Positions 33,476-44,860 of a stretch of 64,000 nt of DNA are shown one piece after another. This DNA is from Amaurobius ferox (taxonomy: Eukaryota; Arthropoda; Arachnida; Araneae; Amaurobiidae). The notes under the pieces were generated by a model. That model did no database searches, was not told where the DNA came from, and saw only the letters and a program-made list of their open reading frames with translations. Position 1 is the stretch's first letter. Each line of letters opens with the position of its first letter. Location: contig OX578138.1 in assembly GCA_951213105.1 (NCBI GenBank), forward strand, positions 96,315,114 to 96,379,113. The letters are read 5' to 3'. Position numbers and translations under genes: made by a program.

Positions 33476-34758
33476 GGAATTTTAAAAGTATGTCAAATGA
33501 TATATTAAATGTAAACATCTGATGTCATTATACAAGTAGTATATTTATTATACAAGTAGTAGAATTTCATTTTACCTTAGAACTCATAAGACTGTTTAAC
33601 TATCAACATATTATATTTTTACAGAAAAGTATACTGAACCGTTTAAAATAATTCCCAGGAAAAAAAATTAAATTATTTTAGCAGTTAAAGTTATAGCCCA
33701 AAATGCCTTAGATCATATATGGGAGAATGCATTGAAAAATAACTCTAAAGTCGTTTTCCTCGGAATGTGTTTTTCTTTATCTTATGCGCAAGACAACTCT
33801 GAAGCTTCTCAATATTTATTTGTGACATTTTAAGAATACATAATACTATATGGTAATTTTATGAAGTGAACCTAATGTTTTTATTGTGTTCTACTTCTAA
33901 GAATATACTTTAGCTGATTATGTTGTTGAAATTTCGAAAATTTGTAAAATTTAAGTGCAACATTGCATAAAATAGAAATGTAATTAAATCCAAGGCAATG
34001 TAAGTTTACAATCAACAGTTATTCTCCAAATATAGTTAGATACTAAACATTTGGTTTCTAATGTAAAATGCTGCGCACAAACTGTCGTATCTATTTATTT
34101 TTCGATAAATAGTTTATACTTTCCGATTGGTCATAAAAACATTTCTTAATATCATTTTTTTAATAAAATTGTGCATTGAAAGCAAACATATTTATCACTA
34201 CAAATTAAAAGTATGTTTCGAGTGTGTATACTTTATAAAATATGAAATATTCAATATCATGAACAATTTTCACTTTTCAACATTTTAAGAGTCTTATAAC
34301 CTACCTAAATATTGTTGACTTCCTTATATGCTGCACCATGCTGTACAAACAGGTTCAGAATACATACCAGCTAAATTCATAATTTGGAAAAATTAATTTG
34401 AAAATAATAAATAATACATATTGCGGTGAGATTTTACATTGAATTGGTTTACTTTTTAAAATAAGTCTTGTACATTAAATTATTCAACTTACCTAAGAAT
34501 GGTCGTGAATCGTAGTATTTGTACGTTGCTATCGTGGCCGCAAAACACACCATTATTTCTTTGCACGAGTTCCTTAGCATAATCGCTACATCAAAACACT
34601 ACACATTAAAATCCACACTTTTGACTTTTAAAATAAATTATCATTTATCCACACCTCTATTACTGTTATAATTAAAATTACATCAACTTTAACAAACGCT
34701 TAAGGGGGAGAAAAGTACCGTGTGAAACCATGTCATTAGAATCCTATTCAAAAGATAA
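33476..34758. other. AT-rich spacer, no feature recognised
   Basis: A short duplication (ATTATACAAGTAGTA) sits at 33527-33560. Nothing else is supported. Confidence 0.4.
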
Positions 34759-35557
34759 CACTTTGATGTGGATAGCACATGACTTTCCTTGCAGGTTCAT
34801 ATTCACCTTCTCTTTATTTCTTGAATAATTCATTAAATTGAGTTTAATTGCATAAAATAACACCCATGATTATCTAAATTCACATTGAACCTAATTCAAT
34901 TTAGTTCTATTTGTTTACTTGGACTTATTTTCAAAGGTGGCGTAAGGAAAATGAGAAAAAACAAAATTATCTCGAGAACGCTGGTGCTAGTGTAATGGGA
35001 TTCGTCTTATTCTTTTCATCGTCAAAAGTTACATGTGAAACAAGAATGTAATTGATATATTTGAGCATACGTAGTCTGCTAGTTCAGATTTTGACGATTT
35101 TTGCCAGCCATTTCGCAGAAAACAGCAGGTTATTTTTTTTCTAAATCGTACCAAAATCTAATCTTCATCAGTGTAACTCACAAGCGACTCATCTACTAAA
35201 TTTTGTGAAATTTGGTCCATTAGTTTTTCAGCTAAAGTGGATATAGTCAATTTTTGCGGCCGGTCGATTTCGCAAAAAAGAGCGGGTTCTTTTATCCCGA
35301 ATCGTAACAAAAACAAATTATCACCAGGGTCATACACAAGTGACACTTACCAAATATTTCGAAATTCGGTCCATTTATTTTTGAATTAGTGTGGCTACAT
35401 ACATTGCACTCACAGATATACAAACACACACACAGACGTCACGCCGTGTGCTATAGGTCCCAAAACATTTAGATCCGTCGAAAACACAAGTTGCGATTCT
35501 CGGCATGATTTCAATACTTTCCCTATATATTACCATCTATTGCAGGGAAAGTAAAAA
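34759..35557 (+). mobile_element. H1 element copy g
   Basis: Begins CTTTGATGTGGATAGCAC. Contains two repeat units with ATCTTCATCAGTGTAACTC and TTATCACCAGGGTCATAC, a (CA)n run at 35422-35435, and ends with the hairpin ACTTTCCCTATATATTACC / CTATTGCAGGGAAAGT (35517-35552). Confidence 0.8.
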
Positions 35558-35572
35558 ATTGATCTAATTTAC

Positions 35573-36109
35573 ATGAAGACTGGTACATACCTCTGTATTT
35601 CGGTTCTGTTGCTCAGCATGGATATCACCTGTTCCCATTATTTTTCTAACATTTGGTGTCAGACTTCATCTTTTACTGTAACATTCTCAATACTCAGCAA
35701 TATAACGACACTCTCTGAACATGCTCGTGAAGTCGCAATTCTCTCTGAACACACTCGCACATTTCTCTCTGAACATAATCGTAAAGTCACAATTCTCTCT
35801 GAAAACACTAATAAAGTCATAATTATCTCTGAACATACTCGTGAAGTCACAATTCTCTCTGAACACACTCGTGAAGTCACAATTCCCTCTGAATATATTT
35901 GTGAAGTCACAATTCTCCCTGAACACACTCGTGAAGTCGCAATGTTCTCTGAACATACTCATGAAGTCACAATTCTCTCTGAACATATTCGTGAAGTCAC
36001 AATTCATTCAAAACATACTCGTGAAGTCACAATTCTCTCTGAACATACTCCTGAAGTCGTGACTCCCTCTCAACAACACTGCTTGAATACATTGAATTGT
36101 ATTTGTTGA
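35573..36109 (+). CDS. candidate ORF, 178 codons, with twelve near-identical 8-10-residue repeats
   Basis: The N-terminus (MKTGTYLCISVLLLSMDITC) has a lysine followed by a hydrophobic stretch, as in a secretion signal. About residues 47-164 are repeats of the type ILSEHTREVT encoded by a 30-bp minisatellite. The tail ends CLNTLNCIC and stop. Against a real gene: the minisatellite is also open in other frames on both strands, the ORF begins 16 bases after an H1 element, no promoter or splice site is evident, and the repeat differences are not clearly synonymous. A minisatellite without stops would keep such a frame open by chance. I list it because the signal-like start and intact frame are worth a transcript check. 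Confidence 0.2.
   Translation: MKTGTYLCISVLLLSMDITCSHYFSNIWCQTSSFTVTFSILSNITTLSEHAREVAILSEHTRTFLSEHNRKVTILSENTNKVIIISEHTREVTILSEHTREVTIPSEYICEVTILPEHTREVAMFSEHTHEVTILSEHIREVTIHSKHTREVTILSEHTPEVVTPSQQHCLNTLNCIC
35711..36064 (+). repeat. 30-bp minisatellite, 12 units
   Basis: Units start CTCTCTGAACATACTCGTGA at 35711, 35741, 35765 and then every 30 bp to 36035. Eleven units are 30 bp and the second is 24 bp, so all lengths are multiples of 3. The last unit runs into the F repeat, whose left edge (CACGACTCTCTCTCTCAAC in the second F copy) resembles a unit, so the array may have grown from that edge. Confidence 0.9.
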
Positions 36110-36344
36110 CTTTCCTGATTGTATCCGAATCATTTCGCTTTGGTTTTCAGATAGGCACTCCTTGCTCTCATTGGATATTCCTCAGTGCAATGTCGTATCT
36201 TCGCATTATTGGCTCTTTCAATTTCCGAATTTCTAAAGAATCTTGGTTTAACGCTTGGTCCTAGGATATTTTGTCCCAACCACACCTGCAATTTGTGTGA
36301 CTTGTATTTTTATGGATCATGACCCCTTGAATTCACGACTCTCT
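36066..36344 (-). pseudogene. F repeat, copy 3: coding-like fragment
   Basis: In tandem with the copy to its right. On the minus strand it reads EIERANNAKIRHCTEEYPM then RARSAYLKTKAK and stop. The frame agrees with the neighbouring copy over more than 35 residues with conservative changes. Protein family unknown. Confidence 0.5.
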
Positions 36345-36631
36345 CTCTCAACAACACTGCTTGAATATATTGGATTGTATTCGTTGACTTACCTCCTTGT
36401 AGCCGCATAATTTTTCCTGGGGTTCAGATACGCATTCCTTCCACTCATCGGATGCTCCTCAGTGCGATGTCGTATCTTTGCATTATTGACTCTTTCAGTT
36501 TCCAATGAAGCTTGGTTTAAGTCTTGACTCTAGGATATTTTGCCACAACCACACCTTCAATTTGTGTGACGTGTATTTGAGGGCATGACTTTCCGGACCA
36601 AGACTGTCACAAAATGGTGACTAAAAGTCTG
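36345..36631 (-). pseudogene. F repeat, copy 2: coding-like fragment
   Basis: Minus strand reads SLETERVNNAKIRHRTEEHP, then SGRNAYLNPRKNYAATRR and a stop that is part of AGGAGGTAAGTC, a good 5' splice-site match. That allows the reading that this is an exon end. The start of the unit (CTCAGACTTTTAGTCACC on the minus strand) equals the start of the 14.2-kb copy. See the finding on conserved frame. Confidence 0.5.
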
Positions 36632-39330
36632 AGTTTTGTTTCTTACTAAACATCAAAAATTGAATAAGGTGCTTCCTGGTCTCACATATTTACTAAATAC
36701 TATGCTTTGCTATTATGCCATATAAAAACAAATGGTACTTTACTAATAGTGGCAACTACTAGGTGTAATTATAAAAAAATTATGGTATTTTCATCTTTTC
36801 ATCTGTAAGAGTTATATCTCCTTCTCTCTAACTCCATGGGTAAAACGAACGCCGATTCTATATATGAAATTTTATTTTATGAATAAATAACATAATTTAG
36901 TTGCGTCTCAATATTTACGCCTCATAATTTAGTTGTGTCAAATGTCTCATTTGATTCATACAGTTAATTTATTTATGTGTACTTTATTCTTAGAGTCATA
37001 TTTAATACATATATAGCATTTCCAAATGAGTTATTTTGGAGGTATTTTCAGATTTTTAAGCGATATTTGTTTTCTATTAAATAAGTTAAATCACTGAATT
37101 ATTTATTATATAATATATAGTAATTACAATGCAAATACGTGTGATGTCAATAATATCTATGGTTGGGGTATTCTTGGCTGAAATCGGGGAGTTACGAAAA
37201 ATATGAAAACTTCAGACCTAATCATCTGACCTAAAAGATACAAATGTTTGCCTCACTTCGCTTAAAATATCTTCTAAACTATAAAATAGATATGTAAATA
37301 TTAAACGAAAAAATGTTCAGTAGGAAATCTACTTTCTAGATCAATAATTAGATTTTGCAAAGCTCGTACAGTTTTCGAAGACCCGATTTTTGAAGTTCAA
37401 AATGATTGAACATTTTCAATTTATGAGCCCAATAAATACTAACCTTTTCCTTGCTTCTATCATTCTCATTCGAAGTATATTTTAAACTACAAAATACATA
37501 TGCAAACAGTAAACAGCAAAAATTTTCCGTAAGAATTCTTCTCTATTTTCTAGATCAATATTTTTTTTTACAAAGCTAGTATATAGTTTTTGAATAATCA
37601 TATTGTCTAGTTCATAAAAATTGAAATTTTTCAGTTATTTAGGATTTTAAAGCTCAAAAACTGAAAATTCTGGTTTTAAATTTAAAGACCTAATTTGTAT
37701 CATTTAAGATCCCTACAAAGACATAGAATTGTATCTTGGATCTAGGTCATGCTTTGTGAAATAGAGTGGTTATAATTTCGATATTTTAATATTTTGAGAT
37801 GTTTTGAAGATAACAAACTATCCAGAAAGAAATATGTTATTCATGAATCGCACAAAACCATTTCCGTTCCAGCAGACTGAATCCACTTCCGACTTTTCTT
37901 TTACACGCCCCGCTTAATTAATACAGCAGTTACAGAGTTTCAATTAAACTATACTCAGTTACAGAATTGAGAAATACCTTTGCAGGTGAATATCCTTTGA
38001 CTTAATCCAACACTTTACTTCAAGTTGAAAGGGATGAAATGTCCGGATATCTCCTATCGACCAACATGTAAGGAATTTAATTTCCATCAATACATTCAAA
38101 GATATGTTTAAATACGAAAATCTTCAAGTAACGGATATTGAGAATGTAATTAGCATCAGCTCAATTACACAGACTATCTCGATATTTCAGAAGAAAGTAT
38201 AAAAAAAAGATAGGAACAAGTTATATAACTTTTTGTTTCTTCGTTTATAAATTTAAAATATGTTAACTGCTTTCAATAGCTTAACAAATTTAGGTATAAA
38301 AATAAAACATATATATAACTGCAGAATAAAAAAAAGTCTCGTCATTGCCGTTTGGCATCGTTCTTTGCGGATCTCAAAATTTACCAAACTCATGATTGTT
38401 ATTCAAATAACTTCTTCAAAATTTATAGCTGTAAGTCCAGTTGTTTGACAAATTTATTGCAATATTGAATATTATCATGAAAATCATTCTTCTGTACGCA
38501 AGTAATAATTTAATTTTTATGCATAATATGCTCTTCTAAAAATGTTCCAATGCTCTAAGTAAAAAACCATATAGTGTGTATGAAAATTTCTATCAAGTAC
38601 AATTTTTAACGATATCTCGTTTCACTACTAATTAATCACAACTGTTAACCAGGCAACAAAGTTCACCGTCATCCATAATGCTATATGTAGTATATTTTAC
38701 CGTTCTGTTCATGGTGCTTGATAGCTTTATTCGCATCAATTACTAGGATGATACGAAAAATATACTATCAAGTACAGTGTTTACATAGATTTCTTATTTA
38801 CCACTCATTAATCCTAACTTTGGAGATAGTAATATGATTACCGTCCTCTACAATATATAAATATGTTATAAAGATCTCTTGTCTTAGCTGGTAAACGTAA
38901 AATTAATCTCCGACCGACAGGATAACAATATTATTGGAGAAATGAGACGATTATATATCATTCTATATTTTAAATTCATGTACAGAAGTACATAAAATAC
39001 ATGTATCAGTATTATATCAACGTTGGGGTCGGTATACAGATTATAAGTGCAACTTCTAAGCTGTGCGAGATCATTATTCTCGCTACACTGAATGGTATTC
39101 GGTTTGTCTAATGCATGAATTAATTACCTTAAATAGAAATACCCTAATTACCGTTTAGTTTATTATAATTATAGTTGTATTATTACAAACTTAGTCATTC
39201 ATCACTGCTAATCTGTAAGATTGAGCTGCACGGGTATTATAAAAAATTCAACACTTAGTGAATCTTAAACCACCTCTCTATAATTGACCAGGGGATGTTC
39301 TATCCATTAATCTGCCGATATAATTATCTT
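36632..39330. other. AT-rich spacer with one diverged local duplication
   Basis: About 37255-37400 and 37480-37620 share the order AAACTAxAAAATAxATATGxAAA, TTTCTAGATCAAT, CAAAGCTxGTA: an old tandem duplication of about 230 bp. Bases 37910-38130 share faint phrases (TCAGTTACAG, AAAGGAATTTAATTTCxATC) with 49490-49665. No gene is supported. Confidence 0.45.
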
Positions 39331-40000
39331 TGATTATACACTGAAGGATCACATTATTATAGCCACGTGGTTTGTACCTTGCAAGCAGGTCCAACTCATG
39401 CTCTTAATACTGTGAGACCAGAAAAGTCCAGGCTCATGGGCACCATTTTACAACAGCCTTGGCCCGAAAGGTCATGAAAGTGATAAAGGCACTTAAATTA
39501 CTGGTGTGTTTGGGTTAGAAAATCTACTGGAAGCCAAAGCCGAAACCATGCAGATTGGTTGAAGAATTAACAAATGAAAAAGTGTTGCTGCATCGCCCTG
39601 AGGACTACCAATGGGATACGGTTGGCGTATCCGTACCTCAGGCGAAACGATGTGCAAACAGATTGAAAGTTCAAGCGACAAGAGTACTTATTCACATAGA
39701 GAAGAAGCATCCATTAAGATACACATGCATTCAGCAGCGATATTAAGAAATAGTGTCAAGAATTCACTTTAAAAACAGGCATTCTATTCAGTCCAAGAAG
39801 GTGGTTTAAGAATCATTATTCAAATTCAGACGTGGTTTAAGAAATTCATTCAGATATATAAGTATGGTGTAGTAATCAATATATTCATCCTATAGTATAT
39901 ATTGAGAGGTGGTGCAACAACATAAGTATGTACAAATCAGCTTTTATAAAAATTCATAATAATTTTATACAACAAATCCTTAGTCTCACACACTCAGTCT
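39331..40000. other. region of unclear origin
   Basis: ACACTGAAGGATCACATTAT near 39340 has the flavour of a Tc1-type terminal repeat, but I found no matching inverted partner. A 63-codon frame (39555-39746) is less AT-rich than the flanks but not recognised. Confidence 0.25.
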
Positions 40001-40006
40001 CCATAT

Positions 40007-40008
<2 letters not shown>

Positions 40009-40068
<60 letters not shown>
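40009..40068 (+). repeat. (TA)n(TG)n microsatellite
   Basis: About 21 TA followed by about nine TG dinucleotides. Confidence 0.95.
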
Positions 40069-40399
40069 GTTTATTTTAAAGTTTAAAATGGTGGAAGTTA
40101 ATTTTGTAGTATGTTAATATATTTGTATTTTAAGAACACGCACAAAGATTTATGGTGGGTTATAATGCGGCGACTATACAGTGTACCACTTTACAATTTA
40201 CGGGCAAGTTAAGAATGGTAATTTAAGTTTATTTTTTAGTATAAAGGAGTAAACTCCACCTTAAACTTTCTTTCACCACAAATACTTCTTTAATTAGTCT
40301 TGACATGAATTCTGCTAAATATCGGTTTATTTCTAGGAAAATATTAGCCTAATGGGAACGAATTGAAGACTCGATTTCATAAAGATTTGATGAAAATGG

Positions 40400-40950
40400 A
40401 TCTAGCATTTTGATTGCTTTTTAGATGCCGTCCCACAAATGATTATTTGGGTTGATATTCGATGATTTAGGAGGCCGATGTAGATTAAAAAAGTCTCCGT
40501 CATAGTCCTCAAACCATTCATGTACAATGCTGGTTACAGTGTGATCTCTGACATGGAGCATCGTCCTGCTGTAATACCATCTCCTTTGTGATACAGTTGT
40601 ATTGATAAAATATGAATACAACGAGATGCGTGAATTACATAATTATATTTTATAACTGCCTTTGGTGTTCTGACGTTGTTTCACACAAATGAAAGGATGC
40701 AAATCATTCTAAAAAAATTCTCCAGCTCATCATGTTACCTGTGCGAGTTTGAAGAGTCGTAACAATAATATAAAGATACATTTTCATATTGATATCCCCA
40801 TATTCTGACACGGATATCTGCATGTTGCGATTAAGACGTGATTTGTCATATAACCAGGAACTTCCCCACTCAATTGTCGTCCAAATCTTTTATTCATAAG
40901 CAAACTGGAGGAAGTTCACTTTTCTCACAGCAGATAGCAATGGCTTACAG
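40400..40950 (-). pseudogene. Tc1-type transposase, C-terminal part, broken
   Basis: Minus-strand translation shows the order of Tc1 DDE motifs: GNMMSWRIF (family G.VMVWG.F), then LQQDDAPCQRSH in another frame (family QQDNAPCH), then VHEWFEDYDGDFF, RPPKSSNININPxNHLWD-like sequence (read NINPNNHLWDGI; family SPDLNPIEHLWD). The position of the catalytic glutamate in NPIE is asparagine here. Several frameshifts and stops are present. The N-terminal portion continues at 43803 on the far side of the hAT insertion. Confidence 0.8.
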
Positions 40951-43794
40951 CATAGGTTCTCAACGTGGGCGATAACGCCCCCTTGTGGGCGTTTGAGACT
41001 TTCAGAGGGGCAGTAGAACACCCAGAGAAAATAGGGGGCGTTGAGATGGTACGGAGGGGCGGTGGGCAGATTAAAACAATATAGTTTAAAAAAGACAAAA
41101 AAAAACCCACGCTAATCACGTACTAACTAAAGTAAACTTTAATATTGGTTAATTTTTGTAATTGTATGTATTTTAATCATTTTTATCACATGTGCGAAAA
41201 TTCGCATATTTCGGTAGTTCGGGAAGTGGATGAAAATTGAACTTAAAGACTCCGTTACATTCAGATCTACATTAAATTGGATGATATAAAAATTTTTAAT
41301 TTTAGATTTGAATTAAAAATTTTCAAATCTTCCAATTTCACATGAGATATCTCATATATAAATACAGGTAAAGTTAACAAAAGCCTGTTAATAAAAATAG
41401 CATAAAATATGCTTGTAGCAATTCAGTTATAACAAGTTTTTGTTAAATAACGTGATTTTTGCAATTCTGCAAGAATTGGCAGTATTATCTGTGCTTGTTC
41501 TAACCCGCAATCTGCTCCCGCATGACCCTTACCCCCGCGCTTTACTTCGGAGCCGGGTGTTATAAACGAGTCACTGCATGTTTATCTTATTCCTGTCGAT
41601 GCGTGTTATATGTCTCCAACCTATATAAAAGCAGTGATTGTTCATTTTATTTTCATTAGCATTATAGCGCGCAATTGATGACAGGGTTTTAAATCAAAAG
41701 TACACTAATACTACTCACGTATCTGTAAAGTAAAAACCATGTCGGAAGCAAAAAAGAAGAGGCGGTAGTATAGTGTGGATTATATTAAGTACGGATTTAT
41801 CGAAAATCCCGCAAATCCATCATCGCCAATGTGCCTTATTTGTCAAAAAACATTTTCGAATGAAGCGATGAAGCCTTCTAGGCAGCTTCAAGATCATTTT
41901 AGTAAAATACACCCGGATAAGAAAGACAAAGATGTGACCTATTTTCAAGACATGAAAAAGAAGTACGAAATTCAGCCAACTGTATCAAAACTTTTTTCAT
42001 CAGCTTCTAAGCAAGACGATGACGAACTTCGAGCTTCGTACAATATCTCATTGTTGATTGCTAAAAAATGCAAACCACATACTATTGGGGAAGGTTTAAT
42101 TTTACCAGCAGTAAATGAAGTAATAACCACTGTGCTCCATAAACCAGCTGCAGATATTATCCGAAAAATTCCTTTGAGCAATAGTTCTATGCAAAGACGA
42201 ATTGATGAGATGGCTGAAAACATTGTAGAATCATTGTGCAATCATCTGCAGACTTGTCAATTTTCAATTCAGCTGGATGAGTTCACTTTACCAACCAATG
42301 AAGCATTGTTATTGTCATACGTAAGGTTTATCAAAGATGAAAAAATATGTCAAGAACTATTGTTTGCTACGAATTTGGAAGCATATACAAAAGGAGAAAC
42401 CATATTTAATACACTGGAAAAGTTTTGTGACGAAAAGGAAATTCCTTTTAATAATATTTTGTCAGTTGCTACGGATGACGCACCGGCTATGACTAGGCGT
42501 CACAAAGGCTTCATAGCGTGCTTAAAAAAAAGTTCCTGACGTGCTTGCTGTGCATTGCGTAATTCATATCCAGCATTTGGTTGCGAAAAATTTGAGTGAA
42601 CGCCTCCATACATCACTGCAATATGTTATTAAAGCAGATAATAAAATCAGAAGTAACTCGTTGAATGACAGCTTATTTAGTCAGCTTTGCATTGCCAATG
42701 ATGAAGATTTCAACCGATTGCTGCTTCACACAGAGGTGCGCTGGCTGTCAAAAGGTACTTGTTTGACACGATTTTACAATCTGTTTGGGTCTGTGATAGA
42801 GTTCCTAGGAAACAAAGACACGGAATTGCGCGACAACCTTATCTCATCAAAGAACGATATTGCGTACTTGACAGACCTGTACAAATTGTTTAATGATGTC
42901 AATCTCTAACTTCAAGACGACGATTTAAACTTGATTAAGACAAAAAATAGCGTTGCTGCTTTCGTGTCCAAACTGCTATTATACAAAAGAAATATCGGCA
43001 GACGCGAATTCAATAACTTACCAAATTTATCAGCAGTATCATTCAAGCACGACGACTTGTTTGTTTACTGTCAACGCTTGAAAAACCTCCACAGTGATTT
43101 CAAGGAACGATTCCAGGACATTTTAAACATGGACATACCAGACTGAGTTTTGGATCCTTTTTCAAATGTCAACACATCAGGATCATCCCAGTTAGAAGAA
43201 GAACTAATAGAACTGACGACAAATGAGGAATTAAAAATTAAATTCAAAAATGGCTAACAAGAATTTTGGCAGCAGAAGCCGATTTTGCAACTGTACCCAG
43301 GATTATGGTCGATTGTTCAGCGATTTCTGATAGCATTCCCATCTTCCCATTTAGCTGAACGTGGATTTAGTGCTGTAGCAACGTTGGTAACTAAAAAGAG
43401 AAATTGGCTCCATGCTACTGAACGCGGCGACTTACGGTTGTTTTTAAGTAAAATCGAACCTGATATTAACAAACTCCTTAAAATACATCAAATTCAACCT
43501 TCTCCTTAGATAAGTTATAAATTCAATGTCTTTTGAATGTTAATAAAAATACTTTTCAATATAATTAAGTATGCGTTTTAATTGTTCTCATTGAAACAGT
43601 CTTCTTAAAACTCAGAAATAGGATAGGGCCATATCCTATCTTACGACTATAGTATATAATATTACACGTTTAAATATAATCGTGGCAATAGCTGTTTCAG
43701 ATTCGCAAGTAAAAAAAAGTTGGGGGGGGGGGGCATTAGGAAAAAAAAATATTCTCAAAGTGGCCCGTGGGCAAAAAAAGGTTGAGAACCTATG
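40951..43794 (+). mobile_element. hAT element inserted in the Tc1 transposase
   Basis: Terminal inverted repeats CATAGGTTCTCAAC (40951-40964) and GTTGAGAACCTATG (43781-43794) enclose 2844 bp. The 8-bp target duplication has decayed to GCTTACAG (40943-40950) and ACATACAG (43795-43802), 6 of 8 matching. Subterminal G/C-rich stretches (GGGCGATAACGCCCCC; GTGGCCCGTGGGC) are typical of this hAT group. Contains one dead transposase gene. Confidence 0.9.
41739..43509 (+). pseudogene. hAT transposase with BED zinc finger (ZBED5/GTF2IRD2-tail type), inactivated
   Basis: Start ATG at 41739 (MSEAKKKRR). The N-terminal BED finger shows CLIC and, 20 residues on, DHFSKIHPDKK. The middle (41960-42530) carries FSIQLDEFT and LSVATDDAPAMT, the hAT catalytic-core aspartate regions. 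Next comes VHCVIHIQHLVAKNL and HTEVRWLSKGTCLTRFYNL. The C-terminus has LAERGFSAVATLVTKKRN, the hAT dimerisation region. Disruptions: in-frame TAG at 41766, a frameshift in the A8 run near 42525-42533, TAA at 42907, TGA at 43144 (a tryptophan in relatives), and TAA near 43255. About 590 codons in all, near the usual length. Codon order is otherwise intact, so decay is moderate. Confidence 0.92.
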
Positions 43795-43802
43795 ACATAC
43801 AG

Positions 43803-43950
43803 GCAGGTTTTCTGCGTTTATAGTTACTATATAATGCGCAGCGAACTTCATCTTAAGAAACCATCTAACTTGGGCATTTATTCAGATTCGGTAATTTACA
43901 AAACTAGCCTCCTCTGTTGGGCTGGATAAAACTGCCAATTTTCAGTTCAG
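43803..43950 (-). pseudogene. Tc1-type transposase, N-terminal-side part, separated by the hAT
   Basis: The minus strand near 43820-43803 reads RRKPACKPLL and, on the other side of the hAT (from 40950 down), SAVRKVNFLQFAYE, then a stop and KIWTT. This corresponds to the RKP..KPLLS..N...RL.FA..H..W stretch of Tc1 transposases. The remainder to about 43950 is too decayed to read. Confidence 0.65.
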
Positions 43951-44022
43951 ATCTAACATATAATAACCGTTGGCCACCAAATGACTTTCTCTATGTTCTG
44001 GTGCTTTGTCTAGTGATATTTG

Positions 44023-44354
44023 CAAAGTCCACTTCGACAATAAGAGCTTACAATTTCGTCCCAGTAGCTAAACGGTAGCACGTCGGCTGGCCAATTCAAA
44101 GATCCAGCATCCGATTCCCTGTTGGGACAGCAAGGACTTTTCAATCTCTCTTGAATACATCAACCCTGTAGGTTAGTGCAAATACGTCGGAGGTCTGAAA
44201 GAGACCATAGTACGTTTAGCAAGGATGCAGTGGACTTTGGGATATTGAACATTGGATATTTCAAATTGAGAGGGTAACAACCACGCAGGAAGCTTACCTG
44301 GAGGATAAATATGAGGCTAACCTGAGGAAAAAATAGAAGGAGGGGGTCTGTCTG
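44023..44354 (+). mobile_element. SINE B composite, first module
   Basis: Starts near GTCCACTTCGACAATAAGAG. A decayed tRNA-like head follows (CGTCCCAGTAGCTAAACGGT as box A; CATCCGATTCCCTGTTGGGA as box B). The tail contains TGTAGGTTAGTGCAAATACG and ends in GGAGGATAAATATGAGGC. The element is interrupted by SINE A copy 3 and resumes at 44640. Confidence 0.7.
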
Positions 44355-44639
44355 GTTCTTCTTCTTCGACCCAGATCGTCCGACCTATCAGAAATATATA
44401 AGGTATCTGTTTGGACGGCCGGGAAGTGCCACCCAAATTAGACCAGAACCCAGTGGGAGAAGTGGCAACAGGGACCATACCCTCCTTCCCCTACCACCAA
44501 CCTATCGGAAGAACTTATGGACCCACATGTTTAATGTGATCGTACTCCGCGTTAACGTGGAGGCAGTTTTGGCAGTGGCGGGGATCGAACCCGGGCTGTG
44601 CAATTCCAGCGCGCTAACCACTGAGCTGTCGCGTCCTGG
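44355..44639 (-). mobile_element. SINE A, copy 3, inserted in the SINE B composite
   Basis: On the minus strand the head is well kept: GGACGCGACAGCTCAGTGGT (box A) and CCCGGGTTCGATCCCCGCC (box B). The body carries GTGGGTCCATAAGTTCTTCC, then GGTGGCACTTCCCGGCCGTC, and the tail ends at CGAAGAAGAAGA. It splits the SINE B phrase GGTCTGTC / GTCAGTCAGATT, which suggests a short target duplication around GTCNGTC. Confidence 0.85.
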
Positions 44640-44860
44640 TCAGTCAGATTTTCAGTTGCGCGTCAATCTGACATTACAGAGTGGAGAATGCAGAATCTAC
44701 ATCGACAATAAGAGTTTGCAATTTTGTCCCACTAGCTCGACGGTAGAGAGTCGGCTGCCCAGTTCGAAAATCCAGGGTTCGATTCCAGGTTGGGGCAGCA
44801 AGGTTATTCAACTATTCTCTCTGTAAACAATAACTGCTTCACTCGAACAAGTTACAAGTG
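44640..44860 (+). mobile_element. SINE B composite, second module
   Basis: Leader CAGTTGCGCGTCAATCTGAC, then AATAAGAGTTTGCAATTTTG, then a good tRNA-like head: GTCCCACTAGCTCGACGGTA (box A) and GGGTTCGATTCCAGG (box B), closing with TTGGGGCAGCAAGG. The anticodon arm does not fold properly, so it is not a working tRNA. Confidence 0.75.

Noticed and set aside
35659..36062. Three more ORFs on both strands over the 30-bp minisatellite
   Set aside because: Any stop-free 30-bp repeat opens several frames. Only the frame with a signal-like start is listed, and at low confidence.
39331..39760. A second Tc1 element starting near 39340
   Set aside because: A TIR-like string is present but no inverted partner or transposase motif was found.
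41972..42241. Minus-strand 89-codon ORF within the hAT transposase
   Set aside because: Antisense shadow of a recognisable transposase frame.
44690..44780. Possible functional tRNA gene
   Set aside because: Box A and box B are good, but the anticodon arm does not pair, there is no T-run terminator, and matching SINE modules occur elsewhere in the window.
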